Source: Arthrobacter glacialis | GTDB taxonomy: Bacteria; Actinomycetota; Actinomycetes; Actinomycetales; Micrococcaceae | NCBI RefSeq assembly: GCF_002909445.1 | Contig: NZ_PPXC01000003.1 | Location: 186,001 to 250,000 of the forward strand | Direction of reading: 5' to 3' | DNA: 64,000 nucleotides | Shown: positions 17,894 through 26,980 of the stretch, piece by piece | Position numbering within the stretch: position 1 is the stretch's first letter | How the letters are laid out: the number at the start of each line of letters is the position of its first letter | Notes under the pieces: model-generated | What the model saw: only the letters and a program-made list of their open reading frames with translations | Databases searched by the model: none | What the model was told of the DNA's origin: nothing | Position numbers and translations under genes: made by a program

Positions 17894-19366
17894 CTATCCC
17901 TGCGCCGCGCCATCCTCAGCGGCAAAGCCATCCGCCAGGACCGTCACGGCAGCAACAGCCGCTGCATCGCCTGCCAGCTGCGCATCCAGAATGGCCATCA
18001 GGGCCACGAGATCCGCCCCGGAGTCCAGCTTCAACGCCGCCACCAGCTCGGTTGCGGCAGAATCCGCAATGGTCGCTGCACTTTGGTGAGCTCGTCGCAG
18101 GAAAGCCACCCATGCGGCGATCATCCTGGCAGCACCGGTGCCGGAATGCCCGGCAGCCAGCTCGGCCTTCAACACCGGCACGGCACGCATGCGCAGCTTG
18201 CTGGATCCGTCCATGGCGATCTGGGCCAGGTGGTGGGCTATCCGGGCATTGCCGAACCGCTCCAACAGTGCAGCACGGTAGGCAGGAATGGCCAGGCCCT
18301 CGGCTGGCAGGTTCGCCTGGGCCTCGTCCCAGAATTCGGTGATCCAGGCAGCGCACACAGGGTCAGCCAAGGCTTCCGCCACGGTGGTGTGTCCCTTGAG
18401 CTGACCGGCGTAGGCCATGAGGGAGTGTGAGCCATTGAGCAACCACAGCTTGCGGTTCTCAAAGTGCTCAATCTCGTCCACAAACACAGCTCCTGCGCTG
18501 GCCCAATCCGGGCGCCCGGCGGGGAAATCACCGCTGAGAACCCAGTCGCTGAAGGGTTCGGTCACCACGGGCGAGGAGTCCACGTAGCCACACTCCGCCG
18601 CAACCAACGCGATTTCGGCGTCGGTGGTGCGCGGGGTGATCCTGTCAATCGAGGTGCCCACAAAACTGACATTTTCGGCAATCCATGCACCCAAGCCGGG
18701 ATCTACGACGTCGGCCAGGCCACCAATGGCGGCGCGCGCGGCAATCGCATTGTTGGCCAGGTTGTCGCACGAGACCACGGCGATGGGGCCCGTGCCGGCG
18801 CTGCGGCGCGCTGCCAGGGCCTGGACGAGACGGCCGGCAGCTGTCACGGTGGCGGCGTCGCCCTGGCCACCGGCCGTGAGTGTGCGCAGGACATCAATGT
18901 CGTCCTGGACTGCCGGGTTTGACAGGTCCAAGGAGCCGTCGGCCGCCAAGTTGTAGGCTGCCTCGGTGATGGTCAGGGTGACCAAGGCCGTGGCCTGAGC
19001 TGCAACCAGACGGGAAAGCGCTGCTACATCGGCGCCGTCGTGAGCTTCCACGATGGAGGTCATGAGCTCAAACTTGTCGCCACTGCCACCGCGTTCGATC
19101 AAGGTGTAGAGACCGTCCTGGGCGGACAGTGCAGTGGCCGCGTCGGGGCGGCGGCCGGTGAACGCCGCAATTCCCCATTGCGCACCGTCGCTTGCATGCT
19201 GGGTGTACCACGCCTGGTGGGCGCGATGGAAGGCACCGAGACCCAAATGGACAATACGCACGGGGGCGGGCGGTGCCGCGGCGGCGTTGCTGCGGTTCAG
19301 GGGCTTGACTGCTGTCATGGCGGGACTGGTTTCCGTTTCCTGGCTGGTGGTCATTGAGGTGCTCAC
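17894..19366 (-). CDS. uxuB: Mannitol dehydrogenase family protein, probable fructuronate reductase
   Basis: 490 residues from GTG 19366, overlapping the uxaC stop by 4 bp (GTGA). A Ser/Thr/Ala-rich N-terminus leads to the NAD-binding motif IVHLGLGAFHRAHQAWYT. Family blocks CDNLANNA, RITPRTTDAEI, VTEPFSDWVLSGDFPAGRP and the catalytic KLWLLNGSHSLMAYAG (Lys, Asn, His) are all present. The family includes mannitol-2-dehydrogenase, tagaturonate reductase and fructuronate reductase. The tight coupling to glucuronate isomerase and the nearby ManD make reduction of D-fructuronate to D-mannonate the best call; sequence alone does not separate it from UxaB. Confidence 0.88.
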   Translation of the reverse strand: MSTSMTTSQETETSPAMTAVKPLNRSNAAAAPPAPVRIVHLGLGAFHRAHQAWYTQHASDGAQWGIAAFTGRRPDAATALSAQDGLYTLIERGGSGDKFELMTSIVEAHDGADVAALSRLVAAQATALVTLTITEAAYNLAADGSLDLSNPAVQDDIDVLRTLTAGGQGDAATVTAAGRLVQALAARRSAGTGPIAVVSCDNLANNAIAARAAIGGLADVVDPGLGAWIAENVSFVGTSIDRITPRTTDAEIALVAAECGYVDSSPVVTEPFSDWVLSGDFPAGRPDWASAGAVFVDEIEHFENRKLWLLNGSHSLMAYAGQLKGHTTVAEALADPVCAAWITEFWDEAQANLPAEGLAIPAYRAALLERFGNARIAHHLAQIAMDGSSKLRMRAVPVLKAELAAGHSGTGAARMIAAWVAFLRRAHQSAATIADSAATELVAALKLDSGADLVALMAILDAQLAGDAAAVAAVTVLADGFAAEDGAAQG

Positions 19367-20820
19367 AGCTTGAACGCGCGGCGGGGGGCGGCGTCAACAA
19401 TGTCGACGATGATCTGATGGGCGCGGGCTTCGCCAACCCGGCTTTCAGCCACCAGGCGGGCCAGGAAGGCAGCCTCAATGCGGCGTGAGGTGTTGTGGCG
19501 GGCCGGGATGGAGCAGAAGGCGCGGGTGTCGTCAATGAACCCCGAAGAACGCGAGAAACCTGCGGTCTCGGTGACGGCGCCGCGGAAGCGCAGCATGGCG
19601 TCGGGTGCATCAAGGAACCACCACGGGGCGCCTATGAAGACCGACGGGTAGAACCCTGCCAGCGGGGCGATTTCACGGGAGAAGGCAGTCTCATCGATCG
19701 TGAAGGGGATGAAGTGGAACCCCGGCGCCGTGCCGAAGTCCTCCAGCATGGGGCGCAGCGCCTCGGTGTAGCTGACGGCAAAGGGGATGTCATGGCCGGT
19801 GTCGGCGCCGAACTTGTTGAACGATTCGGTGTGGTGGTTGCGGAAGACACCGGGGTGGATGGTCATGACCAGGCCGTCGGCCACTGACATGCGGGCCATC
19901 TGGTAGGTCATGTGGGCTTCGAAAACGTCGGCGTCAACGGCCGTTGCTTCGCCGCGGCGGGCCTTTTCAAACAAGGCCTCAGCGGTGGTGGTGTCCAGGC
20001 GCAAGGTCCGTGCCGTGCGAACCCCATGGTCTGCGGAGACGGCACCGTGCTCCACAAAATATTGTCGGCGGTTTTCCAGGGCGCGGATGTAGCCGGCATA
20101 GCCGGTGAGGCCGTCGCCGGCGACACTGATGAGCTTCTCCACGCGCTCGGCCCAGCCGGCGGCGGCAAACTTGATGTAGGCGTCGGGACGGAACGTGGGC
20201 AGAACCCTGCCCGTGAAACTGGGGTCCTTGGCGATCGCGGCGTGGGCAGCCAAGTCATCCAGCGGGTCATCGGTGGTGGCCAGTACCTCAATATTGAAGT
20301 CCTTGAACAGCTGGCGGGGCCGGAATGCCGGGCTCTTGAGCTTGGCATCGAGCTCATCAAAGAGCGCGTCGGCATTCTCGGCATTGACCTCGCGGCTCAG
20401 GCCAAAGACGTGCTCAAAGGAATCGCGCATCCAGTAGCCTGAGGCCGTACCGTCAAAGAGCGGCCAGGCCTTGGCGAACTCGCGCCAGGTCTCCCTGGGT
20501 TCCACGGCCGAAGTGCCGCCCACACGCAAGTTTTCCAGGGGGACCCCGCTGGCGTGAATGAGCCTGGTGACGTAGTGGTCCGGGCTAACCAGCAACGTTG
20601 CCGGATCAGGGAATGGGGTGTCCAGTTCCAGCATGGCGGCGTCAACGTGGCCATGCGGGGAAATGATGGGGAGGTCTTCAACGCGGGCCAGCAGCTCCCG
20701 GGCGATGGCGCGGGTGCCGGGATCGGCGGGCAGCAGCCGGTCGGGATCGGCGGCCGGTGACAACGATGTCGCGGCAGGCGCCTCGGAAGTGGTCTCTGTT
20801 GATGAAGGGAAATGTGACAT
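19363..20820 (-). CDS. uxaC: Glucuronate isomerase
   Basis: 485 residues, amidohydrolase-like fold. SPHGHVDAAML supplies the N-terminal metal-site histidines; EVLATTDDPLDDL, FRPDAY, the MTIHPGVFRNHH region and the final SIPARHNTSRRIEAAFLARLV are UxaC signatures. It isomerises D-glucuronate to D-fructuronate (and galacturonate to tagaturonate). It is the first gene of uxaC-uxuB; the next gene's GTG overlaps its stop. No good Shine-Dalgarno precedes the ATG. A LacI-type operator lies 31 bp upstream. The N-terminus carries about 20 extra Ser/Thr/Ala residues before the conserved part. Confidence 0.95.
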   Translation of the reverse strand: MSHFPSSTETTSEAPAATSLSPAADPDRLLPADPGTRAIARELLARVEDLPIISPHGHVDAAMLELDTPFPDPATLLVSPDHYVTRLIHASGVPLENLRVGGTSAVEPRETWREFAKAWPLFDGTASGYWMRDSFEHVFGLSREVNAENADALFDELDAKLKSPAFRPRQLFKDFNIEVLATTDDPLDDLAAHAAIAKDPSFTGRVLPTFRPDAYIKFAAAGWAERVEKLISVAGDGLTGYAGYIRALENRRQYFVEHGAVSADHGVRTARTLRLDTTTAEALFEKARRGEATAVDADVFEAHMTYQMARMSVADGLVMTIHPGVFRNHHTESFNKFGADTGHDIPFAVSYTEALRPMLEDFGTAPGFHFIPFTIDETAFSREIAPLAGFYPSVFIGAPWWFLDAPDAMLRFRGAVTETAGFSRSSGFIDDTRAFCSIPARHNTSRRIEAAFLARLVAESRVGEARAHQIIVDIVDAAPRRAFKL

Positions 20821-20837
20821 AGGTCAATCGTCCATGT

Positions 20838-20867
20838 AATTTACCCACTTTGTCAACCGGTTGCCAA
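20838..20867 (-). promoter_or_regulatory. LacI-type operator with uxaC promoter
   Basis: TGTCAACCGGTTGCCA (20851-20866) is palindromic but for one position, with the central CCGG typical of LacI-family sites. On the minus strand TTGGCA (20867-20862), 18 bp and TAAATT (20843-20838) make a plausible promoter whose -35 lies at the operator's edge. Confidence 0.7.
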
Positions 20868-20894
20868 ATATTGCCACAACAGTTCCCTGGACGT

Positions 20895-21947
20895 TCAGGA
20901 GCCCTTGACACGTCCCGTGGAGCCACGCAAAACCAGCTCGGTTGGCAGGGCCGGAAGCGTTGGGGCCGCGTCTGCGTGATCAAGTGCAGCCAAGACGTGC
21001 TGGAGGGCCGCCGCACCCAGCTCACCGAGGGGCGATTTAATGGTGGATAGTGGCGGGGTCGTGAAATCAGAACCAAAAATATTGTCGAAGCCCATGATGC
21101 TCAAGTCATTGGGAATCTCCAGGCCGGCAGCCTGAAGCTCCCGCATGAGACCAATGGCCATCAGATCGTTGTAGCAAATGACGGCCGTGGCCGTGCCAGC
21201 CCGCACCGTAGCAGCGGCGCGGCGGCCGCCGTCGACCGTTGGCTGGCTGGAAGCCACCACTGCGGCCATTATGCCATGCCAGTCACACCGCGCCTTGATG
21301 CTCTCCCAGCGTCGAGCCGACATCCACGACCGTTCCGGCCCAGCTACGTATGAGATTTCTGTGTGACCCATGTCAGCCAAGTGCCGAACAGCGTCACTCA
21401 CCCCGGCATCGGCATCTGCAATGACGCTGGGTACGCCGTCAACATTGCGGTTGATGACCACCACCGGCTTTTTTGCAGCCAATGAAGCAATTTCCTCATC
21501 GGAGAGACGCGGGCTCGCAAGGATAAGACCGTCCACAGTGGCCAGCATGCGCCGGGCAGCTGTCAGCTCCAAGTCAGCAGACTCCGCGGACTCGGCCAGC
21601 ATCAGGGTGTAGTCCCTGGCGGAAGCGGCAGATTCAGCGCCGCGGATGACGTCAAAGAACGCGGGGTTGGTGATGTCGGAGACGATCAGGCCTATGGTTT
21701 GCGTGCGCCCGGTGGGCAAGGCGCGGGCAAAGACGTTGACTTGATAGTTCAGTTGCTCAGCGGCATCCATGATCTTTTGCGCGGTCTTGGCACTGACACG
21801 GCCGGGTTTGCTGAGGGCACGTGACACCGTTGACGGGTTGACGCCGGCAAGCTCAGCAATGTCATAGATCGTGGGCGAGGACTTGCCTGCTCGTAGGGTG
21901 GGAACAGCGCTCCGAGGCGTGTTGCCGGTCTGGTCTATGTCAGTCAA
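20895..21947 (-). CDS. LacI-family transcriptional regulator, first copy
   Basis: 350 residues from TTG 21947, which follows GGAGG by seven-eight bases. The ATG upstream at 21992 would put an operator inside the gene and is rejected. The helix-turn-helix PTIYDIAELAGVNPSTVSRALSKPGRV is followed by the hinge helix (ALPTGRTQTIGLIVSD) and the periplasmic-binding-like effector domain up to DNIFGSDFTTPPLSTIKSPL. It sits downstream of a palindrome that overlaps its own start region, so autoregulation is likely. Given its place next to uxaC-uxuB it probably represses the uronate genes. Its recognition helix (STVSRAL) matches that of the second LacI protein, so the two may share sites. Confidence 0.9.
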   Translation of the reverse strand: MTDIDQTGNTPRSAVPTLRAGKSSPTIYDIAELAGVNPSTVSRALSKPGRVSAKTAQKIMDAAEQLNYQVNVFARALPTGRTQTIGLIVSDITNPAFFDVIRGAESAASARDYTLMLAESAESADLELTAARRMLATVDGLILASPRLSDEEIASLAAKKPVVVINRNVDGVPSVIADADAGVSDAVRHLADMGHTEISYVAGPERSWMSARRWESIKARCDWHGIMAAVVASSQPTVDGGRRAAATVRAGTATAVICYNDLMAIGLMRELQAAGLEIPNDLSIMGFDNIFGSDFTTPPLSTIKSPLGELGAAALQHVLAALDHADAAPTLPALPTELVLRGSTGRVKGS

Positions 21948-21956
21948 GTCATTCCT

Positions 21957-21984
21957 CCGCAATTGGTTGCCACTTGCCAGCTTA
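21957..21984 (-). promoter_or_regulatory. Probable autoregulatory LacI operator and -10 box
   Basis: On the minus strand TGGCAACCAATTGCGG (21972-21957) has one perfect and one weaker half compared with the other sites. It lies between a -10 box TAAGCT (21984-21979) and the TTG start, so it covers the transcript start and touches the Shine-Dalgarno. No clear -35 is seen. Confidence 0.5.
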
Positions 21985-21989
21985 ACGCA

Positions 21990-22031
21990 CAACTGGCCAG
22001 CACCGTCGAAGGGGACGGAACTGGCCAGTTG
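21990..22031 (-). terminator. Hairpin behind the Gfo/Idh/MocA gene
   Basis: An 11-bp perfect stem (CAACTGGCCAG 21990-22000 with CTGGCCAGTTG 22021-22031) encloses a smaller CCGTC/GACGG stem. It lies 25 bp past the stop of the oxidoreductase gene. No T-run, so terminator or RNA-end function is only likely. Confidence 0.6.
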
Positions 22032-22056
22032 AGAAAGCTAGACGCCGTGAAGGCGC

Positions 22057-23223
22057 TTATGCGCGTTCGGCGTACTTGCCTTCTTCACGAATGCGGTCAT
22101 TGAGCAGCCTCAAGAACTCGTCTTCGTCAAAGTCGAGACCCACTTCTTCGCCCTTCCAACTGGAGAGATGGATGGCGTTGGCCAAGCGCACGCCTTTGAT
22201 ACCGTCGGAACCCGGTGCCAGCAGCGGTGTTCCATCGAGGATGTTGGCGGCGAAATTTTCCAGAACCCCTGCGTGCTGGGCGCCCCAGACGGACTCAAAC
22301 TCTACGATCTCGGTGGATCGGTATTCGTCCATGTCCAGCTGGCCCATGAACAACTTGCGGACATCGTCCAGGCCCATGCTTTCGCTGATCTCGCGTTCCT
22401 TCTTCTTCAGGCGCGTCACGGTGGCGGTCTTGCTGCCTTCCACGACGATCTTTCCCTGGTCTCCCAAGATTTCGAAGCGGTCGGTGCCGATCATGTCGTG
22501 CGTTGCCGTGACAAACGTGCCCGTGGCGCCGTTGCCGTAATCAACCAACGCGGTGACCTCATCCTCAACCGCAATGTCGCGGCGGAAGCCGTACGAGACC
22601 TTGGCAAAGACAGACTTCGGCACGCCGCAGATCCACTGCCACAGGTCCAACTGGTGCGGAGCCTGGTTGACCAGAACGCCGCCGCCCTCGCCGCCCCAGG
22701 TTGCACGCCATTCGCTGGAGTTGTAGTAGCCCTGGGGACGCCACCAGTTGGTGATGATCCAGTTGGTGCGCAAGATGTTCCCGATCTCGCCGTTGTCGAC
22801 GATCTCCTTCAAGCGCTGGTACAGCGGGTTGTTGCGCTGGTTGAACATGATGGCAAAGGACAGTTCCGGCTTACTCGCGGCAAATGCGTTGAGTTCGGCA
22901 ACCTGTTTGGTGTAGACGCCTGCAGGCTTTTCGACGAGCGCGTGGATGTTGCGCTTGAGCGTTTCCATGCCCATCTCGGGGTGGAGGTAGTGCGGGACAC
23001 AGGTGACGACGGCGTCCACGTCGCCACTGTCCAGCATGGTCAAGTAATCGTCGTAAACCTTGACGTCGGGGTAGGTCTCCGTGGCAAGTTCACGCTTGGC
23101 CGGGTCGATGTCCGTGATGGCACCAATAACCATGTTCGGGACCAGCCCGGAGGTGATGAACTTGGCGTAGGCGCCGCCCTGCTGGCCGAGGCCAATAATG
23201 CCCAGGCGTACTTTGTTACTCAC
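22057..23223 (-). CDS. Gfo/Idh/MocA-family sugar oxidoreductase 1
   Basis: 388 residues from GTG 23223, eight bases after GGAG. The NAD(P)-binding motif is GIIGLGQQGGAYAKF. The catalytic-lysine motif is HALVEKPAG (E-K-P). The C-terminal domain has WWRPQGYYNSSEWRATWGGEGGGVLVNQAPHQLDLWQWICG, where the final His region completes the active site. Enzymes of this family oxidise or reduce sugars, sugar acids or cyclitols, often at C3. Last gene of the minus-strand transporter operon, after a sugar isomerase-like gene; the two probably modify the imported compound. Substrate unknown. Confidence 0.88.
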   Translation of the reverse strand: MSNKVRLGIIGLGQQGGAYAKFITSGLVPNMVIGAITDIDPAKRELATETYPDVKVYDDYLTMLDSGDVDAVVTCVPHYLHPEMGMETLKRNIHALVEKPAGVYTKQVAELNAFAASKPELSFAIMFNQRNNPLYQRLKEIVDNGEIGNILRTNWIITNWWRPQGYYNSSEWRATWGGEGGGVLVNQAPHQLDLWQWICGVPKSVFAKVSYGFRRDIAVEDEVTALVDYGNGATGTFVTATHDMIGTDRFEILGDQGKIVVEGSKTATVTRLKKKEREISESMGLDDVRKLFMGQLDMDEYRSTEIVEFESVWGAQHAGVLENFAANILDGTPLLAPGSDGIKGVRLANAIHLSSWKGEEVGLDFDEDEFLRLLNDRIREEGKYAERA

Positions 23224-23283
23224 TGGTGTTGCTCCATTTCGTTGCAGTAATTCAGGGTGAATTTCTTGATCGAGACTTAAGCG

Positions 23284-24144
23284 TCAGAAGAGATCGCCAA
23301 AGCCCATGGTGGTGAGGTTGCGGTGCGAGGTTTCCAGGGCTTCCCACACGGTGCGCCCGTACAGTTCGTCCTGTTCAACGAGCAGATACTGGGCGCCAGC
23401 AGCTTCTGCTGCGGGAATGATGGACGGGAAATCGAGGTTGCCCTCGCCCACCTCGGCGAACTGGACCACGTTCTTGAACTCAGTCATGAAGTTCACGAAG
23501 TCACCGCTTTCCAAGTAGCCAAGGGCCGACTCCGGCATTTGCCCAATCCGGTAGTCCTTCAGGTGAACCATGGCGGTGCGGCCGGAATACTTCTGAAGTG
23601 TCCGCACGGGGTCAAGTCCGCCGCGCTGCACCCAGTGGACATCGATTTCCAAGCCCATGGCGGGCGAGTTTTCATTAATGATGTCCAGCATGTACTTGCC
23701 ATCAAACTTCGCGAACTCAATGTGGTGATTGTGGTAGTACAGGCTGATGCCGTGCTCTGCCAGGCGTTCGGCGTAGCCGTTGGTTTCCTTGGCAAATTCA
23801 ATGACTGCGTCGATCGACGTCATTGCTCCGAATGGCAACATGCCGATCCGTACGAGGTTTGTGTCAAGACGCTTGGCATCGTTGACGATCTTCTCGAAGT
23901 CTTCTTGGAGGGATTCCCCTGGGCGGCCCACGGGCTTTTCCATCATGACCGACAGCGAAGCCACATCCATGCCCAGCTCCGTCTGCGCCTTTTCCAGTTC
24001 GCCGACGTTTTTTTCGTCCATGGGGATCTGGGAAATCTCGACGGCGTTGTAGCCCAGTTCGCTAACTTTGCGGAGCGTCTCAAAGGCGCCCGCTTCCGCA
24101 AAGCTGTCCTTGAGCATCATTGCCTGTACACCGATTTTTGCCAC
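23284..24144 (-). CDS. Sugar phosphate isomerase/epimerase-like TIM barrel 1
   Basis: 286 residues from GTG 24144, five-six bases after AAAGGA. AP endonuclease family 2/xylose isomerase-like barrel: GVQAMMLKD at the start, LGYNAVEISQIP, LYYHNHHIEFAKFDG, the metal-ligand motif GLEIDVHWVQRGG, and MVHLKDYRIG. Members include IolE/IolH and 3-keto-sugar epimerases or hydrolases. It lies between the ABC importer genes and an oxidoreductase gene, the classic pairing for catabolism of cyclitols or 3-keto-glycosides. No specific substrate can be read from the sequence. Confidence 0.86.
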   Translation of the reverse strand: MAKIGVQAMMLKDSFAEAGAFETLRKVSELGYNAVEISQIPMDEKNVGELEKAQTELGMDVASLSVMMEKPVGRPGESLQEDFEKIVNDAKRLDTNLVRIGMLPFGAMTSIDAVIEFAKETNGYAERLAEHGISLYYHNHHIEFAKFDGKYMLDIINENSPAMGLEIDVHWVQRGGLDPVRTLQKYSGRTAMVHLKDYRIGQMPESALGYLESGDFVNFMTEFKNVVQFAEVGEGNLDFPSIIPAAEAAGAQYLLVEQDELYGRTVWEALETSHRNLTTMGFGDLF

Positions 24145-24218
24145 GATATTCCTTTCGTTGGACGGGGCATGAATGCCCCGTCCGGCACTTACTTGACGTT
24201 TAAAATCTTGCGTGACGG

Positions 24219-25127
24219 CTAGGCCGGCACAGAGGCGGCGGCTTCGATCCGCTGTGCTTTCAGCAGCTCGTGCCTGTCTTTCCGGCGTTTTTCCTGCCGG
24301 TCAGGATCCGGCACGGGTGAGGCCAGGAGAAGTCGCTGCGTGTAGGGGTGTTCCGGTGTTCGGGTGACCACCTCGGCAGTTCCCTGTTCAACGATCTCCC
24401 CGCGGTACATGACAGCAACGCGGTGGCTGATGTGCCGCACAACGTCCAGATCATGGGAGACGAACAGGTAGGAGACGCCCGTGTCCCGCTGGATCTGCAG
24501 GAACAGGTCAAGGACCACCGCCTGGGTGGAAAGATCCAAGGCACTGACCGGCTCATCACACACAATGAGTTTCGGAGACAGCGCCAGCGCACGGGCGATC
24601 GCCACGCGCTGGCGCTGGCCGCCACTGAATTCCCGGGGAAGCCTGTGGATGGCGTCCGACGGCAGGCCCACCTGATCCAGCAGTTCACGAACTCGACGTT
24701 TGGCCTCGGTGGGCGATTTCCCCTGCACGCTCAGCGGTTCTGCGAGGATGTCGCCGATTTCCAAGGCCGGGTTCAGGGACGTGTAGGGGTCCTGGAAAAC
24801 AACCTGCAGGTCCCTGCTGAGGGCCCGGCGGTCCTTGCGGCTGGCGTGGCTGATGTCTTTTCCCTCAAACGTGATGGTGCCCTGGGTAACAGGCGCCAAC
24901 CCCAGCACGGCTCGACCCAAGGTGGTCTTGCCGGAACCGGACTCCCCCACCAGGCCCAAGGTCTCTCCCGCCTTGATGGAAATGTTGATGTCCGTCAGGG
25001 CGCGGAAGGGTTTGGCCCGGAAATGCTTGGTGGGGTACTCGACCACCAGTGAGTCAACGCTCAGCAGATTGCCGTCCAGGTTCTGCCCCGGCGTTGCCAG
25101 CGTGCCGCTGTTCTGGAAAGTGCTCAC
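24219..25127 (-). CDS. Peptide/oligosaccharide ABC transporter ATP-binding protein (DppF/OppF type)
   Basis: 302 residues from GTG 25127, overlapping the upstream stop by 4 bp (GTGA). Walker A is GESGSGKTTLGRA, signature EFSGGQRQRVAIARAL, Walker B LIVCDEPVSALD, followed by SHDLDVVRHISHRVAVMYRGEIVEQG. The C-terminal oligopeptide/dipeptide-type extension HPYTQRLLLASPVPDPDRQ is present. It is the second ATPase of the importer; the first is fused to the permease upstream. Confidence 0.93.
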   Translation of the reverse strand: MSTFQNSGTLATPGQNLDGNLLSVDSLVVEYPTKHFRAKPFRALTDINISIKAGETLGLVGESGSGKTTLGRAVLGLAPVTQGTITFEGKDISHASRKDRRALSRDLQVVFQDPYTSLNPALEIGDILAEPLSVQGKSPTEAKRRVRELLDQVGLPSDAIHRLPREFSGGQRQRVAIARALALSPKLIVCDEPVSALDLSTQAVVLDLFLQIQRDTGVSYLFVSHDLDVVRHISHRVAVMYRGEIVEQGTAEVVTRTPEHPYTQRLLLASPVPDPDRQEKRRKDRHELLKAQRIEAAASVPA

Positions 25128-26980
25128 TGTGCTGCCTCCGTGCCCGCCGCGACGAGCATAGTCATGGGTTCCTTGCCTTCAAGCATGGACCCCAGGAGTT
25201 TCTGGGTATAGGGGTCGGCCGGATTGCGCAGGATCTCCCGCACAGGGCCTTCTTCAACCAGTCGGCCGTTCTGCATGACCACAACGCGGTCGCACAGGTC
25301 GGCCACCACGCCGAAGTTGTGGGTAACCAGGATGACACCGACGCCCAGGCGCTTTTGTAGGTCCCGGATCAAATCCAACACGTCCGCCTGCACCGTCACG
25401 TCAAGTGCTGTGGTCGGCTCATCGGCGATGATCAAATCGGGCTCACAACTGATGGCACCGGCGATAAGCACCCTCTGGGCCATACCACCGGACACCTCAT
25501 GGGGGTACGCCTTGAAGGTCCGGTCCGGGTAGGTGATTCCCACATCGGAGAGCAACTTCATCGCCCGATTGGTTGCTTCAGCCTTGGAAATGCCCAGCAC
25601 GCGCACCATGGGCGTGACCAGCTGGTAGCCGATGGTGAAGGCCGGGTCCAGGTTGCTCATGGGTTCCTGCGGAATGTAAGAGATCCGCTTGCCGCGCAGC
25701 TTGGAGAGCCGATCCTGATTAACGGTATCGTCGCCCGGAGCCACGGTGTAGTCGCCATCAAATTGAATGGCCCCACCCACAATGCGTGCAGTGTCCGGCA
25801 GCAAACCCAGGATGGAGAAGGCAGTCTGCGACTTCCCGGAGCCGGACTCCCCCACGATCCCGAGAATTTCTCCACGGTCAACGTGGAAGGAAACGTCATC
25901 CACCACCTTCTTAATGGATCCATCAGCTTGAGGGTAGCCAACGCCGAGATTGGTGACCTTGACCAGATGGTGCTCTGTTCCAGATTCGACGGCGGCAACA
26001 GCCTTGCGGGATGCCCGCGTAACAGTGGGGCTTGGGCCGGATGTCGCTGTCGCGGCCTTGTCGGCCGGCTTCTTGCGGTGCTTGATCTTCTCGCCGTCTT
26101 CCATGGCATCGCGGATGGCATTGCCGAGCAGGACCAGCGCCCCAATGGTGAGCGACATTGCAAAGGATGGCCAGAACAGCAACTCGGGCTTGAGATAAAC
26201 ATTCTTGAAGCCTTCGCTCAGCATGACGCCCCAGGTTGCCTTGCTGGGATCGCCCAGGCCAAGAAATTCGAGTCCGGACTGGATGGCGATGGCCACCCCG
26301 GCAATGGCGGCCGTCTGGATGATGACAGGCGCTCGAACCACGGAGAAGATGTGCCGGACGATGATGCTGCGGTCCGAAAGCCCCGAAACTCGGGCAGCGT
26401 CCACGTAAAGTTCGTTGCGCACCGATTGGACAGCCGTCCTGGTGAGGCGAAAATAGGCCGGGCTGATCAGAACGCCGAAGGCGATCATGGAAACCCACAC
26501 CGACGGTCCGAAAGCAGCTCGGATCGTGAGCAGGACGATCAGTCCAGGCAGGCTCATGAGGATGCTTACCACCCAGTTGGAGACTGCTTCAAATCTTCCG
26601 GCATAGTAGCCCGCTATCAGGCCCGCAGGCAGGCCAATGGCCACGGCCACGCCTGCACAAAGCAGTGCGGACAGCAAAGTCAGCCGCGCACCAAAGAGCA
26701 GCCGGGACCAGATATCCCGTCCGGCGCTGTCGGTGCCCAGAATATTGACGCTATCCGGACTCGCGAGGGTCTTGGCGATATTGGCGTAGTTCTCCTCGAA
26801 GGGCGCCAGGACGTCGGCGAAAGCGGCTAGCAGAGCAATCCCCAACAAAATGACGATGGCAACGATGCCGAGAGGATTCTTGAACAGTCGCTTGAGAACC
26901 GTTGAACGAACGACGGTCCCCGACTGGCCTGGCGTTCCGGGGGCAGGAGTCAGGGCTGAGGTATTGACGGACTCGGTCAC
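25124..26980 (-). CDS. Fused ABC permease (DppC type) and ATP-binding protein (DppD type)
   Basis: 618 residues from GTG 26980, overlapping the dppB-like stop by 4 bp. Residues ~25-290 are a DppC permease: N-terminal OppC helix, GTDSAGRDIWSRLLFGAR, and the EAA-like loop RNELYVDAARVSGLSDRSIIVRHI. After a charged Lys/Ala/Ser linker (~295-340) comes a DppD ATPase (~340-610): Walker A GESGSGKSQ, signature SGGMAQRVLIAGAI, Walker B LIIADEPTTALDV, and C-terminal PADPYTQKLLGSM. I see no frameshift; the linker is continuous. Such permease-ATPase fusions are known in actinobacteria and fix a 1:1 ratio of the two parts. Confidence 0.93.
   Translation of the reverse strand: MTESVNTSALTPAPGTPGQSGTVVRSTVLKRLFKNPLGIVAIVILLGIALLAAFADVLAPFEENYANIAKTLASPDSVNILGTDSAGRDIWSRLLFGARLTLLSALLCAGVAVAIGLPAGLIAGYYAGRFEAVSNWVVSILMSLPGLIVLLTIRAAFGPSVWVSMIAFGVLISPAYFRLTRTAVQSVRNELYVDAARVSGLSDRSIIVRHIFSVVRAPVIIQTAAIAGVAIAIQSGLEFLGLGDPSKATWGVMLSEGFKNVYLKPELLFWPSFAMSLTIGALVLLGNAIRDAMEDGEKIKHRKKPADKAATATSGPSPTVTRASRKAVAAVESGTEHHLVKVTNLGVGYPQADGSIKKVVDDVSFHVDRGEILGIVGESGSGKSQTAFSILGLLPDTARIVGGAIQFDGDYTVAPGDDTVNQDRLSKLRGKRISYIPQEPMSNLDPAFTIGYQLVTPMVRVLGISKAEATNRAMKLLSDVGITYPDRTFKAYPHEVSGGMAQRVLIAGAISCEPDLIIADEPTTALDVTVQADVLDLIRDLQKRLGVGVILVTHNFGVVADLCDRVVVMQNGRLVEEGPVREILRNPADPYTQKLLGSMLEGKEPMTMLVAAGTEAAQ

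Noticed and set aside
25900-26110. Frameshift or sequencing artefact joining DppC and DppD
   Set aside because: The linker has normal codon use and no abrupt change of frame, and such fusions are known in actinobacteria.
25499-26830. 443-codon plus-strand frame opposite the fused permease-ATPase
   Set aside because: Shadow of a real gene with complete transporter motifs; composition is low-complexity and no start signal is present.
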